A DNA stretch of 64,000 nucleotides from Labilibaculum antarcticum. GTDB lineage: Bacteria; Bacteroidota; Bacteroidia; Bacteroidales; Marinifilaceae. The notes under the pieces were generated by a model, which had not been told where the DNA came from, did not search any database, and was given only the letters and a program-made list of their open reading frames with translations. The translations under genes were made by a program, and so were the position numbers. Below, in pieces: positions 1 to 8,777 of the stretch. Each line of letters begins with the position of its first letter. Within the stretch, counting starts at the first letter, position 1. Location of the stretch: the NCBI RefSeq assembly GCF_002356295.1, contig NZ_AP018042.1:4496361-4560360 (forward strand). Direction: 5' to 3'.

Positions 1-2
1 TT

Positions 3-1073
3 GTTCCATTGGAAGGGACGTTTATGGTTTATGAGCAGATTGATCAACCCATTGTGGTGATAGCTTCCGGAGATCCTCTGTTCTTTGGTATTGGGAATAC
101 AATTAAGCGCCGTTTTCCGGATACAAAAATAAAGGTGTACCCTTATTTCAATAGTTTGCAGTTGCTGGCACATGAGTTTCAATTGGCTTATGGCGAAATG
201 ACAATTTGCACCCTGACTGGAAGAGATTGGGTGAATTTGGATCAGGAGTTGATTCAGGGTAAAAAGTGCATTGGTGTTCTTACTGATAAGAAAAAAACAC
301 CAGCTACTATTGCTGCAAGAATGTTGGAAGCTGGTTTCGATAATTACAAGATGATTGTTGGTTCAAAACTGGGTGGTGATGAGCAGTATTGCACTGAAAT
401 TTCATTACAGAATGTTATTGATAAGGACTTTGCTCATCCGAATTGCCTAATTCTAATTCAGCAGAAGGAGATTAAAAGGACATTGGGCATTCACGAGGCT
501 GATTTTCACATTTTGAATGGTAGGCCAAAGATGATTACCAAGCGAAGCATCCGATTGAATTCCATTTCATTTTTAGAATTGAATGATGCAAAACACCTTT
601 GGGATGTAGGATATTGCACGGGGTCGGTTTCTATTGAAGCCAAGCAATTTGCACCACATTTGCAGGTGACTGCTTTCGAGCGAAGAGAAGAATCCAAAGA
701 GCTTTTGAAGTTGAATCAACGAAAGTTTTGTGTACCCGGAATAGAAGGCATTCATGATGATTTTTTCAATATCGACTTATCGACAATTAAGAAGCCCGAT
801 CGGATTTTTATTGGCGGGCACGGAGGTAAATTAAACGAAATGATGCAGCGTTTGCATGCGGTTTTGCAAGAGGATGGAATCATCGTTTTTAATGCTGTTA
901 GTGAAGCAACAAAGCAGGATTTTCTGCAGGCAGCAAAAGAACTTCAAATGGAGATTACCGATCAGATGAGTTTGCAACAGGATGATTTTAATCCGATTGT
1001 GATTTATCAGGCTAGAAAAAGATGTAACCACGAAGGAGTAGAAAGTAAGGCACGAAGTAGCACAAAGGAATGA
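3..1073 (+). CDS. cbiET: Cobalt-precorrin-7 C5- / precorrin-6B C15-methyltransferase fusion (CbiE-CbiT), 5' truncated
   Basis: This bifunctional enzyme of corrin ring synthesis methylates C5 (CbiE part) and methylates C15 with decarboxylation of the C12 acetate (CbiT part), using SAM in the cytoplasm. The frame is open to the first base, so the true start lies outside the window; about 60-80 N-terminal residues of the CbiE domain are missing. The visible CbiE part carries SGDPLFFGIG. The CbiT part begins near the middle with the SAM motif DVGYCTGSVSIEA, whose second half (GYCTGS) departs slightly from the usual GxGTGx. It is first in a plus-strand cobalamin and cobalt-uptake operon ending with cbiO at 7791. 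Family assignment is firm; the exact intermediate depends on the anaerobic route, which CbiD downstream supports. Confidence 0.93.
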   Translation, partial: VPLEGTFMVYEQIDQPIVVIASGDPLFFGIGNTIKRRFPDTKIKVYPYFNSLQLLAHEFQLAYGEMTICTLTGRDWVNLDQELIQGKKCIGVLTDKKKTPATIAARMLEAGFDNYKMIVGSKLGGDEQYCTEISLQNVIDKDFAHPNCLILIQQKEIKRTLGIHEADFHILNGRPKMITKRSIRLNSISFLELNDAKHLWDVGYCTGSVSIEAKQFAPHLQVTAFERREESKELLKLNQRKFCVPGIEGIHDDFFNIDLSTIKKPDRIFIGGHGGKLNEMMQRLHAVLQEDGIIVFNAVSEATKQDFLQAAKELQMEITDQMSLQQDDFNPIVIYQARKRCNHEGVESKARSSTKE

Positions 1074-1214
1074 TTAGTTTGGTGTCGTAAGTTATTAGTT
1101 TGTGCTGTAATAAAAGACATTACTTAAAGAATTTTAAAACTATAAAAGGAGTAAATACTTTGTGTGACTTTGTGAAGACCTTAGTGTATCCTTTGTGGTA
1201 AAATAAAATAAAAA

Positions 1215-3044
1215 ATGAGCAATACATTTATCATTATCAACAACAGTTTTGCCATGGCAGCAGCCGAACGAATTGCGGCAAAAATGGAGGGAAGTACAAT
1301 TGTTTCCGTGACCGGATATCCGGGTAGTAAGAAAATTAGCTCCTTGCCAGATTTTCTTAAGAAATCATTTCCTCAGGTCGATCTACTGATTTTTATTGGT
1401 GCTATGGGCATTTGTGTTCGAAGTATAGCTCCGTTTATCCAGAATAAAGCGATTGATCCGGCTGTGATCAATATGGATTTGCACGGAAAATATGTGCAGT
1501 CGGTTTTGTCGGGACACAAAGGGGGTGCGAACGAGTATGCACAGCAAATTGCTAAAATCACCAATGGAACAGTGATAATTACAACAGCAAGCGATACATT
1601 GGAACTTTGGCCATTGGATATCTTCGGAAGAAAATACAACTGGACGAATGAATATCAGAATGCTTCGGAGAACGAACTGATTGCCGCCTTTGTAAATCAG
1701 AAGAAAACAGCATTACTTCTTGATGTGAAAAATGAAGGAACGCAAAGCTTGCAGGAATCTTGTCCTGATTTTGTGGAGGTTTTCTATCAGTTTAATCAGA
1801 TTAAACAGGAAGATTTTGATTTACTAATTGCAGTGACCCCAGCTTTGTACGAAACGATTATTCCTAGCTTGTTTTTTCGTCCTAAATGCATTGTGGTAGG
1901 TACGGGAGCACAAAAAGGAATTGGAGTGGCCGCTTTTGAAACAGAAGTGAGATCCCGATTTGAGGCAAACCACTTGTCTTTTGCCTCCTTAAAAAGCATA
2001 CACAGCATTATAGTAAAGGCTAAAGAAGAGGCATATAGGCAATTTAGCGAGACAACTAAATTGCCTTTCATTACCTATTCGGCTGAAGAATTGAATGAGA
2101 AGGAAGGTGAAGTTTCTTATTCTGAGGCAGCGTATCGTGAGGTAGGAGCTGTAAATGTATCCGAGGCATCGGCATTGATCGCCAGCGGTGCAAAAACATT
2201 GCTTCAAACTAAAAGCAAACATGTTGATGCAAAAGGAAAGCATTTTACTTTGGCTTTGGCCATGGATGCTGAGCAGGAGCGGAAAGGCGAGATCGTTATT
2301 GTTGGTGCGGGTCCGGGCGCGCCCGATTTGGTTTCTGTTCGAGGCAAGAGTCTTTTAAAAAGAGCGGATTTGATTCTATATGCTGGAAGTCTGGTGCCAA
2401 GGGAATTGACCGATTACGGAAAAGCTTCCTGTGTGATTCGAAACTCGGCAGATTTAACTCTAGAAGAGCAGTTTGATGTCATGAGGAAACATTACGATAG
2501 AGGAGGATTGGTTGTGCGTTTGCATACAGGTGATCCTTGCATTTATGGTGCGATTCAGGAGCAAATGAATTTCTTCGATCAGCACGAAATGGATTATGAT
2601 ATTGTTCCGGGTATTTCCTCATTTCAGGCTGCTGCCGCACGTTTGAAATCTCAATTTACGATTCCAAACAAGGTTCAATCTATTATTCTGACTCGAGGAG
2701 AAGGAAGAACACCGATGCCTTCAAGAGAGCAACTGTCTGAGTTTGCCAAATTTCAAGCAACAATCTGTTTGTTTTTGAGCGTGACTTTGGTGGACAAACT
2801 TCAAGCTGATTTATTGGAAGGATATCCGGAGAATACACCGGTGGCCATTTGTCACAAACTAACCTGGAAAGAGGAGAAAATTTGGAGAGGTGAATTGAAA
2901 GATCTGGCAAAAATTGTGAAGGAAAACAAATTGGCCTTAACAGTGATGATTGTTGTTGGTGAGGCCATTGGGAATCGCAAAAACAGATCTTTACTATACG
3001 ATCCAAAGTTTACACACGGCTGCCGTAAGGGAATTGATGATTAA
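1215..3044 (+). CDS. cbiGF: Cobalt-precorrin 5A hydrolase / precorrin-4 C11-methyltransferase fusion (CbiG-CbiF)
   Basis: This 609-residue bifunctional protein combines two steps of anaerobic corrin synthesis. Residues 1 to about 350 are CbiG-like (lactone opening with loss of the C20 fragment as acetaldehyde): FIGAMGICVRSIAPF and SGHKGGANEYA in the N-terminal half and GTGAQKGIG at the start of the C-terminal CbiG lobe. From about residue 355 a tetrapyrrole methylase domain of CbiF/CobM type begins with VGAGPGAPDLVSVRG, followed by LHTGDPCIYGA and VPGISSFQAAA. It lies 141 bp after cbiET in the same direction and before the CbiJ-CbiD fusion, so one transcript is likely. Such fusions are known in Bacteroidota. 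No frameshift or missing motif is seen. Confidence 0.93.
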   Translation: MSNTFIIINNSFAMAAAERIAAKMEGSTIVSVTGYPGSKKISSLPDFLKKSFPQVDLLIFIGAMGICVRSIAPFIQNKAIDPAVINMDLHGKYVQSVLSGHKGGANEYAQQIAKITNGTVIITTASDTLELWPLDIFGRKYNWTNEYQNASENELIAAFVNQKKTALLLDVKNEGTQSLQESCPDFVEVFYQFNQIKQEDFDLLIAVTPALYETIIPSLFFRPKCIVVGTGAQKGIGVAAFETEVRSRFEANHLSFASLKSIHSIIVKAKEEAYRQFSETTKLPFITYSAEELNEKEGEVSYSEAAYREVGAVNVSEASALIASGAKTLLQTKSKHVDAKGKHFTLALAMDAEQERKGEIVIVGAGPGAPDLVSVRGKSLLKRADLILYAGSLVPRELTDYGKASCVIRNSADLTLEEQFDVMRKHYDRGGLVVRLHTGDPCIYGAIQEQMNFFDQHEMDYDIVPGISSFQAAAARLKSQFTIPNKVQSIILTRGEGRTPMPSREQLSEFAKFQATICLFLSVTLVDKLQADLLEGYPENTPVAICHKLTWKEEKIWRGELKDLAKIVKENKLALTVMIVVGEAIGNRKNRSLLYDPKFTHGCRKGIDD

Positions 3045-3083
3045 TAAGGAGCATCGATTCAGATTACGAGATGGGAATTATTT

Positions 3084-3164
3084 GCCCTGAAAGAGCGGAA
3101 GAAGTTAGCACAGGGCAACGCCCTGTGTAAAAAAGGTAACTTATAAGTTTAGCCCTGAAAGGGC
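3084..3164. repeat. Palindromic intergenic repeat (GCCCTGAAAGGGC type) inside the cobalamin operon
   Basis: The gap between cbiGF and cbiJD holds three short hairpins: GCCCTGAAAGAGC near 3084, CACAGGGC-AAC-GCCCTGTG at 3109-3127, and GCCCTGAAAGGGC at 3152-3164. The middle stem is perfect over 8 bp. Neither strand shows a T tract placed for termination, so transcription into cbiJD is probably not stopped. The pattern looks like a dispersed REP-like element; only this copy is in the window. Confidence 0.6.
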
Positions 3165-3186
3165 GAAAGAAAGAAAATAAATTGGA

Positions 3187-5007
3187 ATGAAAATTTTATT
3201 ATTCGGTGGAACGACAGAGGGGAAAGCAACTTCTAACTGGTTGGATGATTTGGAGATTTCGCATTTCTATTCGACAAAAACGAGTTCGGGGAACTACGAA
3301 TCTAAATTTGGCCAGCGAATTAGTGGTGCGATGAATGTGGAAGAGATTTGGACCTTTTGTGAGGAAAGTGAAATTGATTTATTGATAGATGCAGCACATC
3401 CTTTTGCGGAAGTACTGCACCACAGTATTTCGGTCGCCGCAATTCATGCGAATGTGCCTGTACTGAGAGTAGAGCGAGATGCTGTGCCAAGAATGAAGAG
3501 TGAATTCATCCAATATCACAAGACTTTAGCTTCCATTTTGGCCGATTTGCATGCCGTAGATTGTGCGAAAATAATATCCTTGGTTGGAGTAAAAGCCTTA
3601 CCAGTGATTCATAAAACCATGCCAAATGCCAATATTTGGTATCGAATTCTTGATTTTCCTTCCTCTCTGGAAATCGCCAAAGCGGCAGGAGTTAGCAGGG
3701 AGAAATTGATTGTTTCGGCAGCATTTGAAGGAATGAAATCTATTGAAGATTTGTTGAATGATGAAGGGATTGAAGCCATGATCACTAAAGAAAGTGGCTA
3801 TTCTGGTTTGTTGGATCAGAAAATGGACTTGGCGGTAAAATACCAAATTCCACTTTACGTGATTGCCCGACCCGACTTGCCCAATTACGATGAGACGATC
3901 ACTAATCGTGAAACATTGCAGAAATATTTGAAGAGTAAATTTGGACTGGAGCGAAAAGAATTGGCGCCTGGTTTTACTTCGGGTACTTGTGCAACAATAT
4001 CCGCGAAAGCGGCATTAAAATTATTGTTAGGCGATAAATTGAACCAGAAAGAGAGCGTTGCTTTGCCCGATGGGGAAATTTGCGAAATGCAATTGCATCA
4101 AAATAGATGGGGACAAGATTTTGCTTTGTGTTCGGTGGTGAAAAACTCTGGCGATGATCCTGATGTAACAGACGGAATGGAAATTGGCGCTTGCCTGAGA
4201 TGGAATGATGTGAATCGCATTCGTTTTGTGAAAGGGGAAGGGGTCGGAACGGTTACTTTAAACGGTTTGGGGATTCCCTTGGGTGAACCGGCGGTAAATC
4301 CTGTTCCCCGAAAGATGATTGCCTTCGAATTGGAACAAATTTTGGAAGAGTACGATGTGCACAGAGGTATAGATGTTTCGGTATTTGTTCCTGTTGGCAA
4401 AAAGATGGGAGCCAAAACATTTAATCCCAAGCTGGGAATTGTTGATGGAATTTCAATTATCGGAACAAGTGGAAGAATTAAGCCTTACTCCTTGGAAGCC
4501 TATATTCAGAGTATTAAAAAGCAATTGGATTTAGCCGTTCATAACGAGAACAAGCACATTGTTGTGAATTCGGGCGGAAGAAGTGAGCGATATCTGAAGA
4601 AGAAATTTCCTCACTTGGATGATTTGGCTTTTTTACAATACGGGAATTTTATTGGTGAAATATTGACAATTAGCAATAAGTCTGGTATTGAGAAGCTAAG
4701 CATGGGAATTATGACTGGCAAGGCGGTAAAATTGGCTGCCGGTTATTTGGATACGCATAGTAGTAAGGTGGTTTTAGATCATGAGTTTCTGATGGGATTG
4801 GCAAGAGATTGCAGGTATTCCGAAGAGATTATTATGAAGATTGGAGAGATGACAATGGGACGTGAGTTGGAGGAGATATTCTCATTCTCGGAAGATGAGC
4901 TGTTTTTTAAAGTCTTAAAAAGCAAATGTGTTCGCGTTTGCCAACAAGTAATTGAAGACTATGATTTTGAGCTTCTTTTGATAAGCAATCAGGGAGAAAT
5001 AATTTAA
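3187..5007 (+). CDS. cbiJD: Precorrin-6A reductase / cobalt-precorrin-5B C1-methyltransferase fusion (CbiJ-CbiD)
   Basis: This 606-residue fusion has an N-terminal CbiJ/CobK reductase domain (about 1-245) that reduces the precorrin-6A macrocycle with a nicotinamide cofactor; MKILLFGGTTEGKA is its nucleotide-binding start and LLIDAAHPFAEVLH its family motif. The C-terminal CbiD domain (about 255-606) methylates C1 of cobalt-precorrin-5B: APGFTSGTCATISAKAAL opens it, with DDPDVTDG, GEGVGTVTLNGLG and MGIMTGKAVKLAAG further on. CbiD marks the early-cobalt (anaerobic) route. It lies in the middle of the cbi operon; the remaining cbi genes (cbiC, H, L, A) are not in the window and may lie upstream. 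Confidence 0.94.
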   Translation: MKILLFGGTTEGKATSNWLDDLEISHFYSTKTSSGNYESKFGQRISGAMNVEEIWTFCEESEIDLLIDAAHPFAEVLHHSISVAAIHANVPVLRVERDAVPRMKSEFIQYHKTLASILADLHAVDCAKIISLVGVKALPVIHKTMPNANIWYRILDFPSSLEIAKAAGVSREKLIVSAAFEGMKSIEDLLNDEGIEAMITKESGYSGLLDQKMDLAVKYQIPLYVIARPDLPNYDETITNRETLQKYLKSKFGLERKELAPGFTSGTCATISAKAALKLLLGDKLNQKESVALPDGEICEMQLHQNRWGQDFALCSVVKNSGDDPDVTDGMEIGACLRWNDVNRIRFVKGEGVGTVTLNGLGIPLGEPAVNPVPRKMIAFELEQILEEYDVHRGIDVSVFVPVGKKMGAKTFNPKLGIVDGISIIGTSGRIKPYSLEAYIQSIKKQLDLAVHNENKHIVVNSGGRSERYLKKKFPHLDDLAFLQYGNFIGEILTISNKSGIEKLSMGIMTGKAVKLAAGYLDTHSSKVVLDHEFLMGLARDCRYSEEIIMKIGEMTMGRELEEIFSFSEDELFFKVLKSKCVRVCQQVIEDYDFELLLISNQGEII

Positions 5008-5089
5008 TTACGAAGCTCAATTACGAATTATGAAGGAGGTTTCGACTTGCAAATTCATAATTAACTATTGAATAGAATAGACCTGAAAG

Positions 5090-5112
5090 CGTTCGAAGAA
5101 CCTGTCAGCGTC
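5090..5112. repeat. Dispersed repeat related to the GACGCTGACAGGT family
   Basis: Just upstream of cbiM, GACCTGAAAGCG is followed by ACCTGTCAGCGTC. This is the reverse complement of the repeat unit found in several copies at 15954-16262 (GACGCTGACAGGT, then GACGCTGTCAGGTC). The two half-units form an imperfect hairpin. It is a dispersed element; no function can be read from it. Confidence 0.55.
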
Positions 5113-5130
5113 GATTAGAAAAATTATACG

Positions 5131-5859
5131 ATGGGAAAAAAGTTATTTGTACTACTTGCATTTTCACTTCCTTTTCAGGGATTTAGCATGCACATAATGG
5201 AAGGCTATTTGCCTGCCGGTTGGTCTATTTTCTGGACGGTCGTTTATTTGCCTTTTTTTATTTGGGGTGTAAAGGTGATTCAGAAGATGGTAATAAAGCA
5301 TCCCGAGCTAAAAATGCTTTTGGCATTGGCTGCCGCTTTTGCCTTTGTTCTTTCTGCATTAAAATTACCATCGGTGACTGGCAGTAGTTCGCATCCTACT
5401 GGTGTCGGTTTGGGTACATTGTTATTTGGGCCAATTACGATGAGTGTATTGGGCGTTTTGGTGCTAATCTTTCAGGTACTTTTATTGGCTCATGGGGGAG
5501 TAACTACTTTGGGCGCTAATGCATTTTCGATGGCTTTGGCTGGTCCGGTGGTAACATTCGGAATTTATAAGTTGTGCGCCAAATTGAAATGCAACCGCTC
5601 CGTTTCTATCTTTTTAGCCGCTTGCCTGGGCGATTTGGCGACCTACACGGTTACGGCCTTACAATTGGCATTGGCTCATCCAGATACTCAAACTGGTGTA
5701 GCAGGAGCATTCGTGAAATTTGCATCTATTTTTAGCTTAACTCAAATTCCAATAGCCATTGTAGAAGGTTTAGTAACTGTTTTGGTGATGAATATTTTGA
5801 TTAAAAATATCCCGAACTTAAAAGGATTAAAACTGAAATTTCAAACTGTAAAATCGTAG
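5131..5859 (+). CDS. cbiM: Cobalt ECF transporter, substrate-binding membrane subunit CbiM
   Basis: CbiM is the cobalt-selecting membrane subunit of the group I energy-coupling-factor transporter CbiMNQO in the inner membrane. The protein has a cleavable leader (residues 1-19, hydrophobic, ending FQGFS) and then [12 protein letters not shown]; in characterised CbiM/NikM proteins the processed N-terminal Met-His is part of the metal site. A conserved His-containing stretch, [18 protein letters not shown], and several hydrophobic helices follow. It is followed after 4 bp by cbiN and then cbiQ and cbiO, a complete transporter feeding cobalt to the preceding corrin enzymes. Nickel specificity cannot be excluded from sequence alone, but the cbi context argues for cobalt. 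Confidence 0.95.
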   Translation: MGKKLFVLLAFSLPFQGFSMHIMEGYLPAGWSIFWTVVYLPFFIWGVKVIQKMVIKHPELKMLLALAAAFAFVLSALKLPSVTGSSSHPTGVGLGTLLFGPITMSVLGVLVLIFQVLLLAHGGVTTLGANAFSMALAGPVVTFGIYKLCAKLKCNRSVSIFLAACLGDLATYTVTALQLALAHPDTQTGVAGAFVKFASIFSLTQIPIAIVEGLVTVLVMNILIKNIPNLKGLKLKFQTVKS

Positions 5860-5863
5860 ATCC

Positions 5864-6166
5864 ATGCTGAAAATAGTTCAAAAGAATCAAAATATTTTCT
5901 TGCTTCTGGCCATCATCAGCATTTTGGTTGGTGTTTTTGCTTACGTTGGAGATTCTGAGTTTGGAGGTTCCGATGGACATGCAGAAGAGTACATCACTCA
6001 GGCTGATCCTGATTACAAAGTCTGGTTTTCGAACATTTGGGAACCACCAGGACCCGAAATTGAAAGTTTGCTATTTGCCGTGCAGGCGGCCATTGGTGCA
6101 GGTGTAGTTTGCTACGTCATTGGTTACTACAAAGGAAAAAAAACAGGGGAAAGTATTCAGGAGTAA
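5864..6166 (+). CDS. cbiN: Cobalt ECF transporter auxiliary subunit CbiN
   Basis: CbiN is a small protein with two transmembrane segments that assists CbiM in metal loading. The 100-residue product has hydrophobic helices at about 12-28 and 68-88 with a periplasmic loop between them rich in acidic residues and containing GGSDGHAEEYI and FSNIWEPPGPEIESLLFA, the typical CbiN loop sequence. It starts 4 bp after the cbiM stop, so the two are translationally linked. Length matches the family. Confidence 0.93.
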   Translation: MLKIVQKNQNIFLLLAIISILVGVFAYVGDSEFGGSDGHAEEYITQADPDYKVWFSNIWEPPGPEIESLLFAVQAAIGAGVVCYVIGYYKGKKTGESIQE

Positions 6167-6203
6167 TTCGTAATTACTCATTACTAATTTTTAATTACAG
6201 AAA

Positions 6204-6995
6204 GTGTTTATAAGCGAACAATACATACTAAAAAAACCCATACTTGGATTGTACAGCATGGAGAAATTCATCCTTTTTATGGTGCTTCTCAACGCTGCTT
6301 TGCTTTCCGCAAATTCGTATCTGCACTTGTTTCTAATTTCTCTGATTTCGATTGGTTTTTTTGCTCATGGAATTGGCCTGAGAAAACTGCTTCGATTAAT
6401 TTCCTTGCCATTGGGATTTATTGTAATGGGAAGTATTTCAATTGCCGTTTCATTGCATACCGATCCGAAAAGTAGTTTATTTTGTTTCGATAGTATGGGT
6501 TTGTGTATTGGTTTGGAAAATGCTGGCTTGGACAAAGCTATCGAATTGTTTTTTAAGGCAATGGCAGCCATTATGGCGCTTAATTATTTGATTCTTTCTT
6601 GTACTTTATCAGAGATTAATGACATTGGTCGAAGATTGAGAATTCCTTTGATCTTGCGCGAGTTATTTGTCTTAACCTATCGTTACATTTCATTGCTTTT
6701 TACTTTTACTAGTCAGGTTCATATTGCACAACGAAATCGTCTTGGATATGTAAGTAAAAAACAGTCAATACTATCTGTTGGCATGCTTTTTTCCTGCGTA
6801 TTCATAAAAAGTCTCCTCTTTTCCAATCGAAGTTTAGATGCGCTTCAATCCAGAGGATATCATGGCGAATTGTATTTCAGGCAACAACAGGATTCCCTGC
6901 GATTCAAACAATTATTTCTAATAGTATTGTTTGCAGTGGCTCTAGTTGGGTTTCATTTTTGTCTTAATTCATTATTCATAACTCATATTTGCTAA
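6204..6995 (+). CDS. cbiQ: Cobalt ECF transporter transmembrane subunit CbiQ
   Basis: CbiQ is the T component that couples the ATPase CbiO to CbiM. The 263-residue protein has about five to six hydrophobic helices and a C-terminal region containing LRELFVLTYRYISLLF and then DALQSRGYHGEL, which matches the Ala-Arg-Gly coupling-helix region of the family. The start used here is a GTG; an ATG at codon 19 (MEKFILFM) would be an alternative. Its stop is one base from the cbiO start, so coupling is expected. Confidence 0.9.
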   Translation: MFISEQYILKKPILGLYSMEKFILFMVLLNAALLSANSYLHLFLISLISIGFFAHGIGLRKLLRLISLPLGFIVMGSISIAVSLHTDPKSSLFCFDSMGLCIGLENAGLDKAIELFFKAMAAIMALNYLILSCTLSEINDIGRRLRIPLILRELFVLTYRYISLLFTFTSQVHIAQRNRLGYVSKKQSILSVGMLFSCVFIKSLLFSNRSLDALQSRGYHGELYFRQQQDSLRFKQLFLIVLFAVALVGFHFCLNSLFITHIC

Positions 6996-6996
6996 A

Positions 6997-7791
6997 ATGA
7001 TTCAACTCCAAAATATAAAATATTCTTATCCTGAGGGCACCATAGGGCTTGATGATATTTCTCTTGAAATTGAAAAGGGTAGTAAAGTTGCTTTTTTGGG
7101 TGAGAACGGAGCCGGAAAATCAAGCTTGTTTTTGGTCTTGAATGGAATTCATAAACCTCAGAAAGGGAAGTATGTTTTGGATGGAAAACAATTTGGGTTC
7201 TCGACCACAGAGCGAAAGCAAATGGCACACAAAGTGGGTTATGTGTTTCAGGATCCGGATGTGCAGTTGTTTGCAGCAAGTGTGTACGAGGATGTTGCGT
7301 TTGGTCCGTTTAATTTAGGTTTGGATAAAAAAGATATAGAAATCAGAGTAGAGAAGTATCTCAATTTGTTAAGCATTCAGGATTTGAAAGACAAAGCGCC
7401 CCATCAATTGAGTTACGGACAGAAAAAGCAGGTTGCAGTGGCCGGAGTTTTGGCCATGGAACCGGAAATTATTTTGTTTGATGAGCCTTTTGCCTGGCTC
7501 GACAACCGTCACAAGCACATTATGAATGAGATTATTGATGATTTGAACAAACAGGGCAAAACGGTCTTGATTTCGACACACAATCCGGATTTTGCCTACG
7601 AGTGGGCTGATAATGTTGTGTTGATGAAAGAGGGGCGAATCATTGCTTCCGATTCGCCGGTAAAAACCATGTGCAACAAAGTGCTGATGCAAGAAATAGG
7701 AATGGAATTACCTTTGGTTGTGCAATTGGCTAAAAAATTGGGCTTGAAAAATGATTCTCGATCCATTCAATCTTTGCTTTGGGAAATGTAG
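6997..7791 (+). CDS. cbiO: Cobalt ECF transporter ATP-binding subunit CbiO
   Basis: CbiO is the ATPase that powers cobalt uptake. It shows Walker A GENGAGKSS (about 36-44), a Q-loop in YVFQDPDVQLFA, the ABC signature LSYGQKKQVAVAGVLAM, Walker B IILFDEPFAWLD and a switch His in ISTHNPDFA. At 264 residues it is full length. It closes the cobalamin/cobalt operon and is followed by a convergent gene on the minus strand. Its last 155 bp (7637-7791) have a diverged copy at 14129-14284, described separately. Confidence 0.95.
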   Translation: MIQLQNIKYSYPEGTIGLDDISLEIEKGSKVAFLGENGAGKSSLFLVLNGIHKPQKGKYVLDGKQFGFSTTERKQMAHKVGYVFQDPDVQLFAASVYEDVAFGPFNLGLDKKDIEIRVEKYLNLLSIQDLKDKAPHQLSYGQKKQVAVAGVLAMEPEIILFDEPFAWLDNRHKHIMNEIIDDLNKQGKTVLISTHNPDFAYEWADNVVLMKEGRIIASDSPVKTMCNKVLMQEIGMELPLVVQLAKKLGLKNDSRSIQSLLWEM

Positions 7792-7841
7792 CATTGTTTT
7801 TCACTCAAGAATGCTAATTTTTAACAGATTAATTTTGTTTG

Positions 7842-7868
7842 AAAAAAAGGGGAGACTTGCGCCTCCCC
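7842..7868 (-). terminator. Intrinsic terminator of the polyol operon
   Basis: On the minus strand the stem GGGGAG (7868-7863) and CTCCCC (7854-7849), with an 8-nt loop, is followed by a run of seven T (7848-7842). It sits 22 bp past the stop of the sugar kinase, so it ends the minus-strand operon. On the plus strand the same hairpin lacks a T tract. Confidence 0.8.
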
Positions 7869-7889
7869 AATTCCTGTTCGTTGTGCTAT

Positions 7890-8777
7890 TTATTTTGATG
7901 TTTGCATTGTGTTTTCGATTTCTTGGATTGAAACTTCTGCATTTGCACCACTTTTAGAGGCTACAATGGCTCCAACAGCGGAGGCGCACTCAATGGCTTC
8001 CTGAGGGTCGGTTTCATGCAAAAGTTTACTAATTATTGTTGCAAGAAACGAATCTCCAGCACCAACCGTATCAGCCACCTTTACCTTAAAACCTTTACTG
8101 TAGACAAATTTGTTTTCGATAAAGAGAACCGCTCCATCTTTCCCAAGGGTTACACAAACCTCTTTGGTTTTGGTTTTATTGGCAATAAATTCAATGCATT
8201 CTTCAAGAGTTTTACTTGCAAATCCCATGCTGGCGCAGATCTCAAAAATTTCATCGTCGTTGAATTTTATAAAATCAGCATCGTTCATTAAGTCAATGAT
8301 GCTTTTTTCTGTGTAATGTGGCGAGCGCAGATTGACATCAAATACTTTGAATTTTGCATGTTCGAGCAGTTGAAAGAGTGTTTCTCGTGAGGTTTTACTT
8401 CTGGCAACCAAGCTTCCGAATATAAAAGCATCCGAATTTTTTACAATGTCGATGTCTTTATCCAAAAGGACGATATCATCCCAGGCGCATGGCATTTTGA
8501 TTTCGTAAGATGCTGATCCGTTTTGATCCAATTTCACCAAGACTTCGCTGGTTGAAAAGTGTTTGCTGATTTGAATGTGCTCAATACTTGTTGAGAAACT
8601 TTTTATTTCCTCAATAATCTCATCTCCAATGGCATCCTGTCCGATGCTGCTGATGACTTTTACTTTATTGCCAAGTGATTGCGCCCGTAAGGCAACATTC
8701 AAGGGAGCTCCCCCCAACTTTTTACCCCTTGGAAGCATGTCCCATAATACTTCGCCGTAGCAGACTATCTGTTTCAT
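7890..8777 (-). CDS. PfkB-family sugar kinase, probably fructokinase
   Basis: This ribokinase-fold kinase probably phosphorylates the fructose made by the upstream dehydrogenase. From the chosen ATG at 8777 it is 295 residues: GEVLWDMLPRG and KLGGAPLNVALRAQSLG near the N-terminus form the substrate site, and DTVGAGDSFLATI near residue 245 is the catalytic DTxGAGD motif with the base Asp. The start is chosen because its ATG overlaps the upstream stop as ATGA; a longer reading from 8813 would only add residues that overlap the neighbour. It is the last gene of the polyol operon before a terminator. The substrate is inferred from context; other ketoses are possible. Confidence 0.85.
   Translation of the reverse strand: MKQIVCYGEVLWDMLPRGKKLGGAPLNVALRAQSLGNKVKVISSIGQDAIGDEIIEEIKSFSTSIEHIQISKHFSTSEVLVKLDQNGSASYEIKMPCAWDDIVLLDKDIDIVKNSDAFIFGSLVARSKTSRETLFQLLEHAKFKVFDVNLRSPHYTEKSIIDLMNDADFIKFNDDEIFEICASMGFASKTLEECIEFIANKTKTKEVCVTLGKDGAVLFIENKFVYSKGFKVKVADTVGAGDSFLATIISKLLHETDPQEAIECASAVGAIVASKSGANAEVSIQEIENTMQTSK

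Noticed and set aside
1074-1214. Cobalamin riboswitch within the cbi operon
   Set aside because: The gap has no B12-box-like sequence; a riboswitch, if any, would be upstream of the window start.
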